Below, piece by piece: positions 1-9,577 of a stretch of 64,000 nucleotides of DNA. The translations under genes were made by a program, and so were the position numbers. Every line of letters starts with the position of its first letter. Within the stretch, counting starts at the first letter, position 1. Where the stretch lies: the NCBI GenBank assembly GCA_963851245.1, contig CAWKOH010000010.1:62001-126000 (forward strand), given 5' to 3'. This DNA is from CAWKOH01 sp963851245. GTDB lineage: Bacteria > Actinomycetota > Acidimicrobiia > Acidimicrobiales > Palsa-688. The notes beneath the pieces were generated by a model that did no database searches, had not been told where the DNA came from, and saw only the letters and a list, made by a program, of their open reading frames with translations.

Positions 1-1
1 C

Positions 2-355
2 TTTACCGGCCGTCTGTGGGCCTGGGACCTGTCAGGGCCGGGGGTGGTGAATCCGGCCGGGGGGGGCCTGGCGGTCCGCCACGGTGGCCGCTGCGTGGCC
101 GCCACGCCGTACTCGTTCGATTCTCTGGCTGTCGAGGAGGATGGCCGCATTGCCATCGGGGCCATCGGTGACGGTGTTGTCGTGATTACGCCCGACGGTG
201 CCGAGGTGGATGTCCACCCCATACCGGATGACGTCACGACCAACATCGCATTCGGGGGCCCCGACATGAGAACGGCTGTCATCACGCTCTCGAGGTCCGG
301 AAGGCTGGTCCGGTGCATTTGGCCCCGTCCCGGTCTGCGGCTGAACGCGGGATGA
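2..355 (+). CDS. SMP-30/gluconolactonase-like protein, C-terminal part
   Basis: The reading frame is open from the window edge to a TGA at 353-355, so the start lies outside the window. The visible 117 residues end with the typical last beta-propeller blade of the SMP-30/gluconolactonase/LRE family: a TTNIAFGGPDMRTA segment followed by a strand and a short Gly-rich tail. Family members are calcium-dependent lactonases that open sugar or other small lactones in the cytoplasm. A full-length paralogue lies at 5802-6635, but its C-terminus differs clearly, so this is not a recent duplicate. Substrate cannot be inferred. Confidence 0.75.
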   Translation, partial: FTGRLWAWDLSGPGVVNPAGGGLAVRHGGRCVAATPYSFDSLAVEEDGRIAIGAIGDGVVVITPDGAEVDVHPIPDDVTTNIAFGGPDMRTAVITLSRSGRLVRCIWPRPGLRLNAG

Positions 356-587
356 TCCGGGTGCTGCCTTTTGGCGCGACCACTTCCCGCGGGACGACCG
401 GCATGACGGCTGTCTGTGCCGGCGCGGGGCCTACCAGGGCGGCAACTTCGCGGTGTGGGGCCCGGCCGAAACTCTCCGGTTGGAGGTCGGCCACGAGGGC
501 ATCACGGTCTCGCTAACCCTGCCGCCGCCGACGCCGCCCGCTGAGGTCAAAGGAACCGGATCGCCGGCAGTACCGCATCGGCGTCGA
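356..587. other. Intergenic stretch between convergent genes, no gene assigned
   Basis: This stretch lies between the stop of the lactonase-like gene and the stop of the crotonase. A plus-strand frame is open from about 345 with a protein-like segment (RGAYQGGNFAVWGPAETLRL, about 429-488), but it has no good start and runs out antisense to the crotonase. It could be a remnant of a lost gene; I do not recognise the family. Confidence 0.3.
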
Positions 588-1367
588 TCAGCCGGGTGCG
601 CGCTTGGCGAGGAAGCGGTTGACGATCTCTCCGTGCTCCCGGCTCCCGCTGGAGATGCTCTCGGCCGCGATGGCAAAGTCGAGAGCCTCGGTCATGGCTC
701 GTTCCAACGTCTTGTTGACCGCTCGCTTGGTGTCTCGCAGGGCCTGAGCGGGCTGCCGGGCCAGCCGCTCGGCCAGCGACAGGGCCTCGTCCAGACTCGT
801 CCCGTCAGGGACGATCCGGTTGGCCAGGCCCAGCTCCAGGGCGGCAGCGGCGGAAATCCGGTCTCCGGTGAACAAGTACTCCTTGGCCCGGACCAGGCTC
901 ATGAGCGCGGGCCAGGTGAGGACTCCTCCGTCGCCCGCTACCAGGCCGACTGAAACGTGCGGATCCGCCAGATAGGCGCTCTCTTCCATGATGACGATGT
1001 CCGAGAATCCGATCAGGCTGCAACCGAGCCCCACTGCGGCGCCGTTGACCGCCGCGATCAGGGGCAGGGGGAACCGGACCAGGCTCTCCACGATCTCTCT
1101 GCCCTCTTGCAGGATCGCGGCCCGGACCTTGTCATCCTGGTTCATGTCGTGCAAGAGGCCCATGTCTCCGCCGGCGGAGAATGTTCGTCCGGTGCCGGTT
1201 AGCACCACTGCGTAGCACTCCGGATCGCCTTCAAGTTCTCGCCAAACCTGGCTGAGGCGGCGATGCAACTCGGCGTTGGCGGCGTTAAGGGCTTTCGGCC
1301 GATTGAGGCGGACCACCCGCACACGCCCTCGGGCCTCCACCGTAAGGACCGGCTGTTCGGAATCCAT
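588..1367 (-). CDS. Enoyl-CoA hydratase/isomerase (crotonase) family protein
   Basis: This 259-aa protein has full crotonase length. The oxyanion-hole segment FSAGGD is at residues 63-68, and AAVNGAAVGLGC at 105-116 precedes the GDGG turn near 145-148. The two catalytic glutamates of classical enoyl-CoA hydratase are not conserved: the GGGCE position reads GLGCS (Ser117) and the PE position reads PH (His137). Asp146 in the GDGG turn is an alternative acidic group seen in some crotonases. A CoA-thioester isomerase, hydratase or hydrolase is therefore more likely than a standard hydratase. The ATG sits 5 nt after a TACGGT -10 box, which suggests a leaderless transcript. Confidence 0.88.
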   Translation of the reverse strand: MDSEQPVLTVEARGRVRVVRLNRPKALNAANAELHRRLSQVWRELEGDPECYAVVLTGTGRTFSAGGDMGLLHDMNQDDKVRAAILQEGREIVESLVRFPLPLIAAVNGAAVGLGCSLIGFSDIVIMEESAYLADPHVSVGLVAGDGGVLTWPALMSLVRAKEYLFTGDRISAAAALELGLANRIVPDGTSLDEALSLAERLARQPAQALRDTKRAVNKTLERAMTEALDFAIAAESISSGSREHGEIVNRFLAKRAPG

Positions 1368-1372
1368 GAACT

Positions 1373-1378
1373 ACCGTA
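1373..1378 (-). promoter_or_regulatory. Candidate -10 box of leaderless crotonase transcript
   Basis: On the minus strand TACGGT is followed by 5 nt and the ATG of the crotonase. No Shine-Dalgarno sequence fits between them. A -35 box is not clear (a TGACGT-like hexamer lies about 18 nt upstream). Confidence 0.4.
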
Positions 1379-1452
1379 ACACGTTTGTTGATGTCGACGT
1401 CAGAATCGCGGGGTTTACCCGGCCTGAAACCATGAGGTGACCGCAATTCGCT

Positions 1453-2337
1453 CTAATTCGATCGCCTGACTCGACTGGCCCGCACTAGTCGAGTGCCGTC
1501 GTCACTCTGCAACATGCCCGCGCCTTCGAGCCTGATCAGATGGGCGTACACCGAAGCGGATGCAGCCGGCCAGAGTTTTTTCGCAACTCCGGCGTAGAGA
1601 CTGGGAACCATGTCGGCGATAGTCGCCGGTCCCCTGCTGAGGAAGTCGAGTATCTGCCTGTCTCGGTAGTGCCGATGGTCGATGAGTGCGCGGACAAAAG
1701 TTCGAGGGTTGTAGATGGGCGGTCCGTGCCCGGGTAAATAGAGGCGGTCCTCGAGTCGATCGATCAGAGTTTCCATGCTCTGCAGGTATTCGGCCAAGTC
1801 CCCATCTGGAGGGGAAATCACGCTAGTGGACCAGCTCATCACGTGGTCTCCGGTACAGAGGGCATCGTCCTCAGAGACCCGGTAGCAGAGGTGGTTGCTG
1901 GCGTGGCCTGGCGAGTGAATGATCTCGAGCGTCCAGTTTGAACCCTGCACCCGCTCACCGTCTCGTAACAGCACGTCGGGCTTGAATGCCAGGTCCCCGC
2001 CCCTTGGAACGGTGGGTCTGGCAGGATCATGGTCGAGCTCTGGATCTCCGAAAACGACCTGAGTCTGGTCAGGATCGTCAATGCGCAGTTGGGGTCCGAA
2101 TCCGAAGATCGGCGCGCCGGTGCGTCCCTGCAGCAACCGCACTCCCGGCGAGTGATCGGTATGAGAGTGAGTGGCCAGTATGTGAGTGACCCTCTCGCCT
2201 GGTGCAAGTGCGGCCAGCAGAGCATCTGTATGTTTGCCATCGTCGGGCCCGGGGTCCACGACGGCTACATCACCGTGGCCGACGATGTACGAGCACGTCC
2301 CGTGGTATGTGTAGGGACCGGGATTGTTCGCTACCAC
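1453..2337 (-). CDS. MBL-fold metallo-hydrolase
   Basis: A 294-aa metallo-beta-lactamase-fold protein. The metal-binding HxHxDH motif is seen as THSHTDHS near residues 56-63, followed by SPGHASNH (about 141-148), CTGDHVMSW (about 160-168) and LPGHGP (about 200-205). The C-terminal winged-helix-like tail matches the LACTB2/RNase Z-like subgroup that hydrolyses esters or thioesters. The start is uncertain: the frame stays open upstream with a family-like segment (SFYLEDAVTYGRPDLVTPLV) but offers no ATG, GTG or TTG, so the GTG at 2337 is used. It follows the SnoaL-like gene on the same strand, with an amidohydrolase-like scrap between them. Confidence 0.88.
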   Translation of the reverse strand: MVANNPGPYTYHGTCSYIVGHGDVAVVDPGPDDGKHTDALLAALAPGERVTHILATHSHTDHSPGVRLLQGRTGAPIFGFGPQLRIDDPDQTQVVFGDPELDHDPARPTVPRGGDLAFKPDVLLRDGERVQGSNWTLEIIHSPGHASNHLCYRVSEDDALCTGDHVMSWSTSVISPPDGDLAEYLQSMETLIDRLEDRLYLPGHGPPIYNPRTFVRALIDHRHYRDRQILDFLSRGPATIADMVPSLYAGVAKKLWPAASASVYAHLIRLEGAGMLQSDDGTRLVRASRVRRSN

Positions 2338-2411
2338 GCGGCGTACGAGCGGAGTGACCAGATCAGGCCGCCCATATGTGACGGCATCCTCCAGGTAGAA
2401 CGAGATGGTGC

Positions 2412-2525
2412 TCAGGTGACGATCTCCCCGGCTCCGGTCGCCATCAGGCGGGAGTCTCTGGAGTTGGCTGGGCCCACGTACTTTTTGGGAAAGATCTTCG
2501 TGAAGGCGTCAACCGTCCTCATCAC
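2412..2525 (-). pseudogene. Fragment of an amidohydrolase N-terminus
   Basis: On the minus strand, right after the SnoaL-like gene, a frame reads RTVDAFTKIFPKKYVGPANS. This closely resembles ETVDAFTKFLPKEYEGLVKY at residues 13-32 of the amidohydrolase encoded at 59265-60467. The match covers only about 20 residues and the frame stops at 2412-2414. It looks like a scrap of an Amidohydro_2 gene left by deletion. The short match limits certainty. Confidence 0.4.
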
Positions 2526-2914
2526 GGTGTGAAGGCGTCTGCTTGCCTTGAGTCGAAGTAGTCCCTCCACGCTGCGATCTTGCCGTCCATTAGCTCGAAG
2601 GCGCCCATCACCGGTAGTTCGTGAAAAACTGCTTCCCCGGGTTTGCGGAACCGCTCCATCCGCTCGGCCAGGACCACGTCGCCGAACGCCAGGATGTGGA
2701 TCGTCTCCAACTCGACAGTCCAGCCTTCCTGGTAGCGGCGCAGGGCTTCGTATGCCTGATCCGGACCCCGCCTGGGTCGATCCGGCCAGGGAACGTTGAC
2801 ATAGTAGCAATCGGGTGTCATAACGTCTTGCCAGTCCTTGCGCGTGAACTTCGTCCACCCGTCGCAGAGGCGGCGAACCATGCTCAGATTGCGTTGCTCT
2901 GATTCGGAGGTCAC
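2522..2914 (-). CDS. SnoaL-like / nuclear transport factor 2 family protein
   Basis: A 130-aa protein of the NTF2-like cone fold, with the pattern of limonene-epoxide-hydrolase/SnoaL-type polypeptides: an early helix (MVRRLCDGWTKF), CYYVNVPWPDRPRRGPDQA, and a final strand with WRDYFD. Such proteins are small cyclases, hydrolases or isomerases; no specific reaction can be assigned. The start chosen is the GTG at 2914, because AGGAGGAG lies about 7 nt upstream; an in-frame ATG at 2938 has no comparable site. Confidence 0.8.
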   Translation of the reverse strand: MTSESEQRNLSMVRRLCDGWTKFTRKDWQDVMTPDCYYVNVPWPDRPRRGPDQAYEALRRYQEGWTVELETIHILAFGDVVLAERMERFRKPGEAVFHELPVMGAFELMDGKIAAWRDYFDSRQADAFTP

Positions 2915-3139
2915 GGCTCCACTCCTCCTGTCGGGCACCCTTCGACCCAGCGTAACTCTGCCGTGGACCGCCGCTCCGAAGGTGGTTGTGCAGATAAAGG
3001 GAGAGATGGTTGCATATATATGCTCATCGTGAGAATGGTACGTCTTCTAACGAGTATCACCCCGATGACTCCGGGCTCCTCATCCGCGATCCCAGCATGA
3101 CCCGTGAGGCCATCTCCTGGACTGAAGCGGCAGGCGGGC

Positions 3140-3470
3140 ATGTTGGAAGCCGCTGACCCGCCGTACTCAAACAGCGCGCGGCCCGGGCGGTCGCGGTAGT
3201 CGGGTTTCTCGCGTCAAACCCGAATCACACCTACACGCTGACGGAAGTCGCCCGCCGTTGCAATCTACGAAAGTCGACGGCCAAAGTGATCCTCAGCTGC
3301 CTCCATGAGTCAGCTTGGTTAACCAGGTCGCCCCTGGATTTTCGTTACGGCCTGGGACCGATGCCCATAATGATCGGCCGAGCTGCGCACGAAGCCCAGC
3401 CGGAAGTGAACCTGGCGCGCCCAGTGATGCTGGAGCTCTCCCTGAAACTTCACTGTGAGTGCGTTCTGAA
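3140..3470 (+). pseudogene. IclR-family regulator, truncated and frameshifted
   Basis: The frame beginning near 3157 reads as the winged helix of an IclR regulator (VAVVGFLASNPNHTYTLTEV, then ARRCNLRKSTAKVILSCL) and the start of the linker (RYGLGPMPIMIGRAAHEA). It aligns with the intact IclR protein at 6667-7542. The probable start ATG at 3140 is in another frame and joins the helix region through a one-base shift near 3180. The effector-binding domain, about 170 residues, is missing: the sequence runs into the 3' end of the convergent amidohydrolase gene at 3471. The remnant probably regulated neighbouring catabolic genes. Confidence 0.7.
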
Positions 3471-4631
3471 TCAGCTGAGCGCGAGCTCGACGGAATCCAC
3501 TCCATCGGGTGGGGCGGGGGGCACATGGGGGAACAACTCCTCAAAAGTACCCCTGGTGATCCGGTAGCGCTGCTCCACGGTGAGGTCGCCGACCAGCTCG
3601 TGCAGAGTCTTCTGGGTATGGCCGAACGTGCCCTCCAGGTGAGGGTAATCGCTGCCCCAGCACACATTGCGGTAACCCATGGCCGTCAAAGCGTGGGGTG
3701 CGGAGACGTCGTGCTGAAACGAGGCGTACACGTTCTCATACAGGTACTCGCTCGGCAGCCGGTTGAACTTGGGCCACACCTGGTTGACGTGCTGCCGGTA
3801 GGCCTCATCCAGGCGGTCCGCCATGAATGGCACCCAGGTGGCCCCACCCTCTGACACCATGCATTTCAGATTGGGATGTCGCTCGAACACTCCGCTCGAG
3901 ACCAGCTTGGCCGCGGCCAGCTGCATGTGGTAGCTCGCCTCGTAGTAGTTGAGCAAGTGGGCACCGGGCCCCCGGTAGTACACCCCGTTGAACGTGTCGG
4001 CTTCGTGGGGATCGCTCCCGGCGTGAAACCCGACGTGCATGGAAGCCTCCGACAGTGCCGCCCATAGGGGATGCCAGTCGTCGCGATTCCAGTTCGGGCC
4101 GTCCAGGGTCGGCGACGTGGGCAGCATGACTATTTTGAATCCCATCCCGGCGGCGCGGGTCACCTCGGCCACGGCTGTTTCGACGCTAAGGGTGGGAACT
4201 AGGGCCGTGCACACATAACGCGGGGAGAACCTCTGATACTCGATGGCCCAATCGTTGAGCACCTTACAGCCGGCCAGCATCAACTGTGGATCGCGGATCG
4301 AATGCATCCACATACCTATCGAGGTGTAGATCAACTCGGCCCAGATGCCCTCTTGATTGAGGTCCTCGAGACGCAGGCGCATGTCATTGGCGCCCGGGGC
4401 CCGCTCGAACACGGACTTACCGGTCTCAGGGTCGACCATCGGGCGCTTGACGAAGGGGACCTTGCGTCGGAACTGCTGGCCGTCGACGTAGATGGTCTCG
4501 AACGCACCATCGGGGTCGATCTCGCTCCGAGGCATCCGCTCAGCCAGATCCTTCGGGAGGTTCTCCTGAAAGAGCTCGAAGGGCTCCATCAGATGCGAAT
4601 CCCCGGAGTTGGCCCAAATCTTGTCTGACAA
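3471..4631 (-). CDS. Amidohydrolase family protein (Amidohydro_2, ACMSD-like)
   Basis: About 386 aa, TIM-barrel metal-dependent hydrolase or decarboxylase of the ACMSD-like group. Landmarks are GDSH near the N-terminus (first-strand metal site), VGFHAGSDPH in the middle, FERHPNLKCMVSEGG, and GSDYPHLEG with the catalytic Asp near the C-terminus. Start: TTG at 4631, giving an SDKIWANSGDSH N-terminus usual for the family and preceded by GGGAG at good spacing. An upstream in-frame TTG at 4673, behind a TATAGT box, is an alternative. It converges on the IclR remnant and is divergent from the broken aldehyde dehydrogenase. Family substrates range from aromatic acids to lactones; not assignable here. 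Confidence 0.9.
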   Translation of the reverse strand: MSDKIWANSGDSHLMEPFELFQENLPKDLAERMPRSEIDPDGAFETIYVDGQQFRRKVPFVKRPMVDPETGKSVFERAPGANDMRLRLEDLNQEGIWAELIYTSIGMWMHSIRDPQLMLAGCKVLNDWAIEYQRFSPRYVCTALVPTLSVETAVAEVTRAAGMGFKIVMLPTSPTLDGPNWNRDDWHPLWAALSEASMHVGFHAGSDPHEADTFNGVYYRGPGAHLLNYYEASYHMQLAAAKLVSSGVFERHPNLKCMVSEGGATWVPFMADRLDEAYRQHVNQVWPKFNRLPSEYLYENVYASFQHDVSAPHALTAMGYRNVCWGSDYPHLEGTFGHTQKTLHELVGDLTVEQRYRITRGTFEELFPHVPPAPPDGVDSVELALS

Positions 4632-4883
4632 GTCAGCATCTCCCGGTCGGAGGGTTTCAGAATGGCTTCTCAAACTAGCACTATAATCGTTCGCGCCCGG
4701 TACGACCCAAAACGCCCCTCGCTACATCGCCGCTTCGCCTGCTCCCTTCTCCCCGTTGACAATCCTCGAAAGGCCTCTGGATGCCCTCTGAACCGCAGGC
4801 GCGTCCACGACCGGAGTTTTTGACTTCTGGTCCAAAGCGCCTGCTCATTGGGTCTGTGGGTACCGGCCCGATCGGGCGGTACG

Positions 4884-5795
<912 letters not shown>

Positions 5796-5801
5796 TTCAG
5801 C

Positions 5802-6635
5802 ATGGGCGAGTTGCTGTGGGAGTTACTCGTAGACGGCCTTGGCCGGCTCGAAGCACCGTGCATCGACCTGGAAGGTCGGCTCTGCTTCTCGGACAGATCT
5901 CCCAAGGGGCGCATTGTCCGACTCGAGCAGAACGGAACGCTTACGGTTCTTGTAGAGCGAACTCACGTGGGCGGACTGGTCGCCCATGTGGACGGAGGTC
6001 TGGTGGCGTCGGGGCACTCCATTGCGGTCATCGGGCCGGACGGGAGCGAGCGCGTGCTGCTCGAACCCGGGTCCGGCTGGGGATTCAATGATCTAGGTAC
6101 CGACCCTGAAGGTCGGGTTTTCGTGGGACGCTTCGATGTAGACCCGCTCCCGCCGGCGTCGGGTCAGGGGGGATCGCTTTGGCGGGTGGACGGGAAATCC
6201 GCCGCCCAATGCTACGACGGTATCCAGCTGACGAACGGGATCGGCGTCGCTCCAGATGGCTCACGCCTCTACCACAACGACACGACGCCGCGGATCGTCT
6301 GGGTCAGTGACCTTGATGAAGACGGGATGCCTGTGAAGCGACGCTGTCTGCATCAGTTCTCGCAAGGGAACCCCGACGGCATGGCCATTGACGAGACTGG
6401 CTGCGTATGGGTCGTGTTGATCGGCTCGGGCGAGATTGTCCGGGTGACACCCGAAGGAACGGTTGACGAGGTTTTCCGAGCGCCGCGGGAGTGGACAGCG
6501 TCGATCTGCTTCGACGGTGATGACCTTTATGCCGTGACCTTTGGCGGCGAACCATATGACCCGCGCCATACCGGAGCTGTGTTCCGGGCGCACCCGGGAA
6601 TCCGGGGTGCGCCGGTCCAGGCGGCTCGCGTCTGA
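5802..6635 (+). CDS. SMP-30/gluconolactonase/LRE family protein
   Basis: A 277-aa six-bladed beta-propeller. The metal-site acids and loops of the family are recognisable: an early Glu in LGRLEAPCIDLEGRLCFSD, FNDLGTDPEGRVFVG near residues 95-109, TNGIGVAPDGSRLYHND near 146-162, and NPDGMAIDETGCVWV near 187-201. Members hydrolyse lactones. The gene follows the ruined aldehyde dehydrogenase and precedes an IclR regulator by 31 nt, so lactone hydrolysis followed by oxidation was a plausible former pathway. It probably has its own leaderless promoter. Confidence 0.9.
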   Translation: MGELLWELLVDGLGRLEAPCIDLEGRLCFSDRSPKGRIVRLEQNGTLTVLVERTHVGGLVAHVDGGLVASGHSIAVIGPDGSERVLLEPGSGWGFNDLGTDPEGRVFVGRFDVDPLPPASGQGGSLWRVDGKSAAQCYDGIQLTNGIGVAPDGSRLYHNDTTPRIVWVSDLDEDGMPVKRRCLHQFSQGNPDGMAIDETGCVWVVLIGSGEIVRVTPEGTVDEVFRAPREWTASICFDGDDLYAVTFGGEPYDPRHTGAVFRAHPGIRGAPVQAARV

Positions 6636-6666
6636 TTGATTTCGCCCGGCTGCCATACCCTGCACC

Positions 6667-7542
6667 ATGTCTCTCCAACCGGCTCCTTCCGCACTCCGTA
6701 CCGTCGAGATAATCAGGTTCCTTGCTGAGCATCCCGGGGAGACCTTCGCTGTCGCTGACCTGTCCCGAAGGGTGGCCCAGAGCCGAGCCACGTGCCAGGC
6801 CGTATTGCTTGCCTTGGAGCCTTCGAATTGGGTCAGGCGGACCAGGGATGGTTACGCCCTGGGAGCGGGGCTCATCTCGATCGGCGCGGCCGCCCAACAG
6901 GGAGCGGCCGTCGTCGGCCTGCTCCGCAGCGCCGTGCATGACCTCTACGAGGAAGTCGGGTGCGAGGCTCTCGGGTATCTACCGGCTGGCGATCAGCTCA
7001 TCAACGTCAGCCGCGTGGGCCCGACGACCCCCATGGCGACGACCATGATCGAGGGCCAGTCCTTTCCGCTGACACCGCCTTACGGATTGGCGTTTGCCGC
7101 GTGGGACGAGTCAGATTTGGAACGTTGGATCGGTCGCGCACCAACGGCCAGCAAAGCGACTAAGGCCAGGCTGCGCAAAGCGGCTGAGATTGTGAGAGAA
7201 CTCGGCTACAGCGTTCTTCTGGATCCGGTCACGAGAAGGGAGTTCCGCTCGACGGTCGACCAGGTGTCCGAGGCGCGGCGCCAGTTTGTAGCCGCCGCGC
7301 TCAGGCACGATGAGCTCGTAATCTCTCAGTCTGATGCCGCACAGTCAATGCGGGTCTCGTTGCTCTCTGCTCCGGTATTCGGGCCCGACGGATCAGTTTG
7401 CAGCCTTATGGCGGTGGTATTCGACGTGAATCAGTACTCCAGGGTGGCCGAGATGGCGAATGCTCTCAGGGGCGCTTGCCGCCAACTCAGCCATCGACTC
7501 GGAGCTCCCGGTGTCATGGCGCTCGACGACCGGCCGGCATGA
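6667..7542 (+). CDS. IclR-family transcriptional regulator
   Basis: A 291-aa cytoplasmic regulator. Residues about 5-65 form the winged helix-turn-helix (TVEIIRFLAEHPGETFAVAD, then LSRRVAQSRATCQAVLLAL). The C-terminal GAF-like effector domain covers about 85-270. TACCCT (6656-6661) lies 5 nt before the ATG, so a leaderless start is likely. The gene shares direction with the gluconolactonase-like gene upstream and faces the dioxygenase stop 3 nt downstream. IclR proteins usually control adjacent catabolic genes in response to a pathway acid; here that would be the lactone gene or the divergently placed sulfotransferase cluster. The truncated homologue at 3140 shows that a second copy was once nearby. 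Confidence 0.92.
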   Translation: MSLQPAPSALRTVEIIRFLAEHPGETFAVADLSRRVAQSRATCQAVLLALEPSNWVRRTRDGYALGAGLISIGAAAQQGAAVVGLLRSAVHDLYEEVGCEALGYLPAGDQLINVSRVGPTTPMATTMIEGQSFPLTPPYGLAFAAWDESDLERWIGRAPTASKATKARLRKAAEIVRELGYSVLLDPVTRREFRSTVDQVSEARRQFVAAALRHDELVISQSDAAQSMRVSLLSAPVFGPDGSVCSLMAVVFDVNQYSRVAEMANALRGACRQLSHRLGAPGVMALDDRPA

Positions 7543-7545
7543 TCG

Positions 7546-8355
7546 TCAGTCAGCGACGTCCGCTCCGTTCGGGGGCGGCAGCTGGATGCCGTCTCTAAAC
7601 CTGAATTCGTATTTCCACAGGACTCTCGTGATTGACTCGCTGTAGGGCTCCCGGGCGTGGATCTGAGCCAGGTTGTCCCATACCACCAGGTCGTTCGGTC
7701 TCCATTCGTGGCGGTACTGGAAGCTCGGATTGGCCAGATGCTCGAGTAGCTGGTCAAGTAGATCGTCGGCGTCGTCGACACTGGATGCGATGGCGGTGGT
7801 GAACCAGGGACTCACGAACAGGATCGGAAGCCCGGTCAGAGGATGCTTGAGAACAGCGGGGTGTGACGTCCGCCAGCCCCCTTCCGGAATATCCGGACCG
7901 GCGTAGTCACGGCCGAGTCGACGCCGGGGATCGAAGCTGTGAACAGTATCTATACCGGACAGACGGGCCTGCAGGCTGTGGGGCAGGCGGCGATAGGCGG
8001 CGGCACAGTTGATGAAGAGCGTGGCCGCACCACCGGCACCGACATCCTTGCCGTACAGGGCCAGACCGCGAATCGCCTCTTCTCTCTGGAAGGAGCGTTC
8101 CGAATGGAACTGAAGCTCCCCGCGTCCTGTCGCCTCTTCGTTGGAAACCACGGCGATCCCTTCAACCAGCGGGCCGAATCGAGCGAAGAGCCGTCGAGCC
8201 TGGTCGGCCGACAGGGCCTGGTCTCGGAAGACCATCAGTGATTCCCGGTCGAAGATCTCCTCAAGCGATTCAAATGTCCGATCATCCATCTCACGTCCCA
8301 GATCGAACTCGCGGACCTCGACCCCACCCGCGTCGCTCAGGACTTCAATGTGCAC
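7546..8355 (-). CDS. TauD/TfdA-type Fe(II)/2-oxoglutarate dioxygenase
   Basis: About 269 aa, of TauD/TfdA length. The first two iron ligands would sit in FHSERSF near residue 80; the usual HxD is HxE here. The distal His lies in IHAREPYSESITRVLWKYEF near the C-terminus, with an Arg that would hold 2-oxoglutarate. Relatives oxidise taurine, sulfate esters or aryloxyalkanoates. Start: GTG 8355 with GGAGGAG just upstream; it overlaps the sulfotransferase stop by 11 nt, implying translational coupling. The pairing suggests handling of a sulfonated or sulfated metabolite, which is inference. The HxE change is conservative but unusual. Confidence 0.87.
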   Translation of the reverse strand: MHIEVLSDAGGVEVREFDLGREMDDRTFESLEEIFDRESLMVFRDQALSADQARRLFARFGPLVEGIAVVSNEEATGRGELQFHSERSFQREEAIRGLALYGKDVGAGGAATLFINCAAAYRRLPHSLQARLSGIDTVHSFDPRRRLGRDYAGPDIPEGGWRTSHPAVLKHPLTGLPILFVSPWFTTAIASSVDDADDLLDQLLEHLANPSFQYRHEWRPNDLVVWDNLAQIHAREPYSESITRVLWKYEFRFRDGIQLPPPNGADVAD

Positions 8356-9532
8356 GACTCCTCCAGTCTGCCGAGGTACCCCTGGCCGTCTGTGACTCGG
8401 TCTCATCCTCGACTTCGAAGCGGTCGATGTACTTCCGAAAGGCGGAACGAATCTCAGCCTGGGTCAATCCGTACGTCTCCGCCGTGTAACGGTGAGGGCC
8501 CCGCGCCCCGCGGCGATTCGCGGTGGCCCAATCCCCCATGGCGCTGCGAGTCGAAGCACTCAACTCCATGCCGAGGAAGTCGTAGATCCGTTGGGCTGTG
8601 CCCAGCGCATCCGTTTCCATCTGTCGCTGCGTCACGTCCAGGAAGCGATGCTCCCCGATAGCATCCCGGTCGGCCATGGCTCGCTCGATACCCGCGACCA
8701 GGTGCTCGTGAAGGAAGGACCCTAGCGCAGCCGGGTCGGGGGGTTGCCGGGGAAGAGCGTTCCTCTGAGCGGTCAGGACGGTACTGCACGCCGAAGGGAA
8801 GGCGGCCGCGGGGTCCCGATGGGCCATTATGAAGCGGGCACCCGGGTACTGGGCAGCCAGATCGTCGAGGTGGAAGTTGTGATAGGGAGCCTTGACCACC
8901 CAGCGGTACGGAGGCCGTCCCGTGTGAAGGAGGCGAAGGACTCGCTCGTGGTAGGCATAAGTGGTATCGAGGTGGCTCGACCGCCACCACCGCGTGTAAC
9001 TCGGTAGTGGTAGCCCAAGCTCCTGATTGTGGAAGTCCAACCCGAGGATCGTATTGTCGTCGACGGGACCATCCAGCTCAGAGATGTGCTGCACAGAGCT
9101 TCCGATCGCCTGCTCGCCGCGCTGAATAGCAGCAAGGCGACGTTCGTCTTCCTCGTCGGAGGCTGCCACCTCCGACGGGACCGGATCGCTGATCTCCCAT
9201 CGCCTCTGGTACCGAAAGTCCGGACCTTGCGCCAGAAGGTACTGGAGGGCGGTAGTGGCGGTTCGGGGCAGGCCATGGATGACGACCATGGCTTCGATCG
9301 GCGGTGGCTGAGCGGTCTGCCTGACGTACCACTCCTCGATGCGCAGGCGGCTCGTCAGCCTTCCGTGGATGGTCTCCTGAAGCCGACCCGCCGTGGAGCT
9401 ATCCAGGGTCAGGTCCGACGAGGCTGCCCGGAGAAGTCGTTCCAGACCTTCTTGCCAGCCGTCGGGTCCGAGATCGTTGAGACCCGTAGCCGCTCGGGCC
9501 CCCTCGACGAGGACTTCGGAAGCGGGAATCAC
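8345..9532 (-). CDS. Sulfotransferase family protein
   Basis: About 395 aa. The PAPS-binding loop is GLPRTATT near residues 87-94, following VVIH. The 3'-phosphate-binding segment is FIMAHRDPAAAFPSACS. This matches the bacterial Sulfotransfer_3-like group, which transfers sulfate from PAPS to a hydroxyl; a few members act as hydrolases. Start: GTG 9532 with AGGAAGGA a few nt upstream; an ATG at 9568 lacks such a site. Its last 11 nt overlap the dioxygenase gene. The DUF1214 gene lies upstream on the same strand, 45 nt away, so the three may form an operon. Confidence 0.88.
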   Translation of the reverse strand: MIPASEVLVEGARAATGLNDLGPDGWQEGLERLLRAASSDLTLDSSTAGRLQETIHGRLTSRLRIEEWYVRQTAQPPPIEAMVVIHGLPRTATTALQYLLAQGPDFRYQRRWEISDPVPSEVAASDEEDERRLAAIQRGEQAIGSSVQHISELDGPVDDNTILGLDFHNQELGLPLPSYTRWWRSSHLDTTYAYHERVLRLLHTGRPPYRWVVKAPYHNFHLDDLAAQYPGARFIMAHRDPAAAFPSACSTVLTAQRNALPRQPPDPAALGSFLHEHLVAGIERAMADRDAIGEHRFLDVTQRQMETDALGTAQRIYDFLGMELSASTRSAMGDWATANRRGARGPHRYTAETYGLTQAEIRSAFRKYIDRFEVEDETESQTARGTSADWRSRAH

Positions 9533-9577
9533 CTGGGTCCTTCCTTTCGATCGGCGATGTGACCACAAGCCCGTTGG

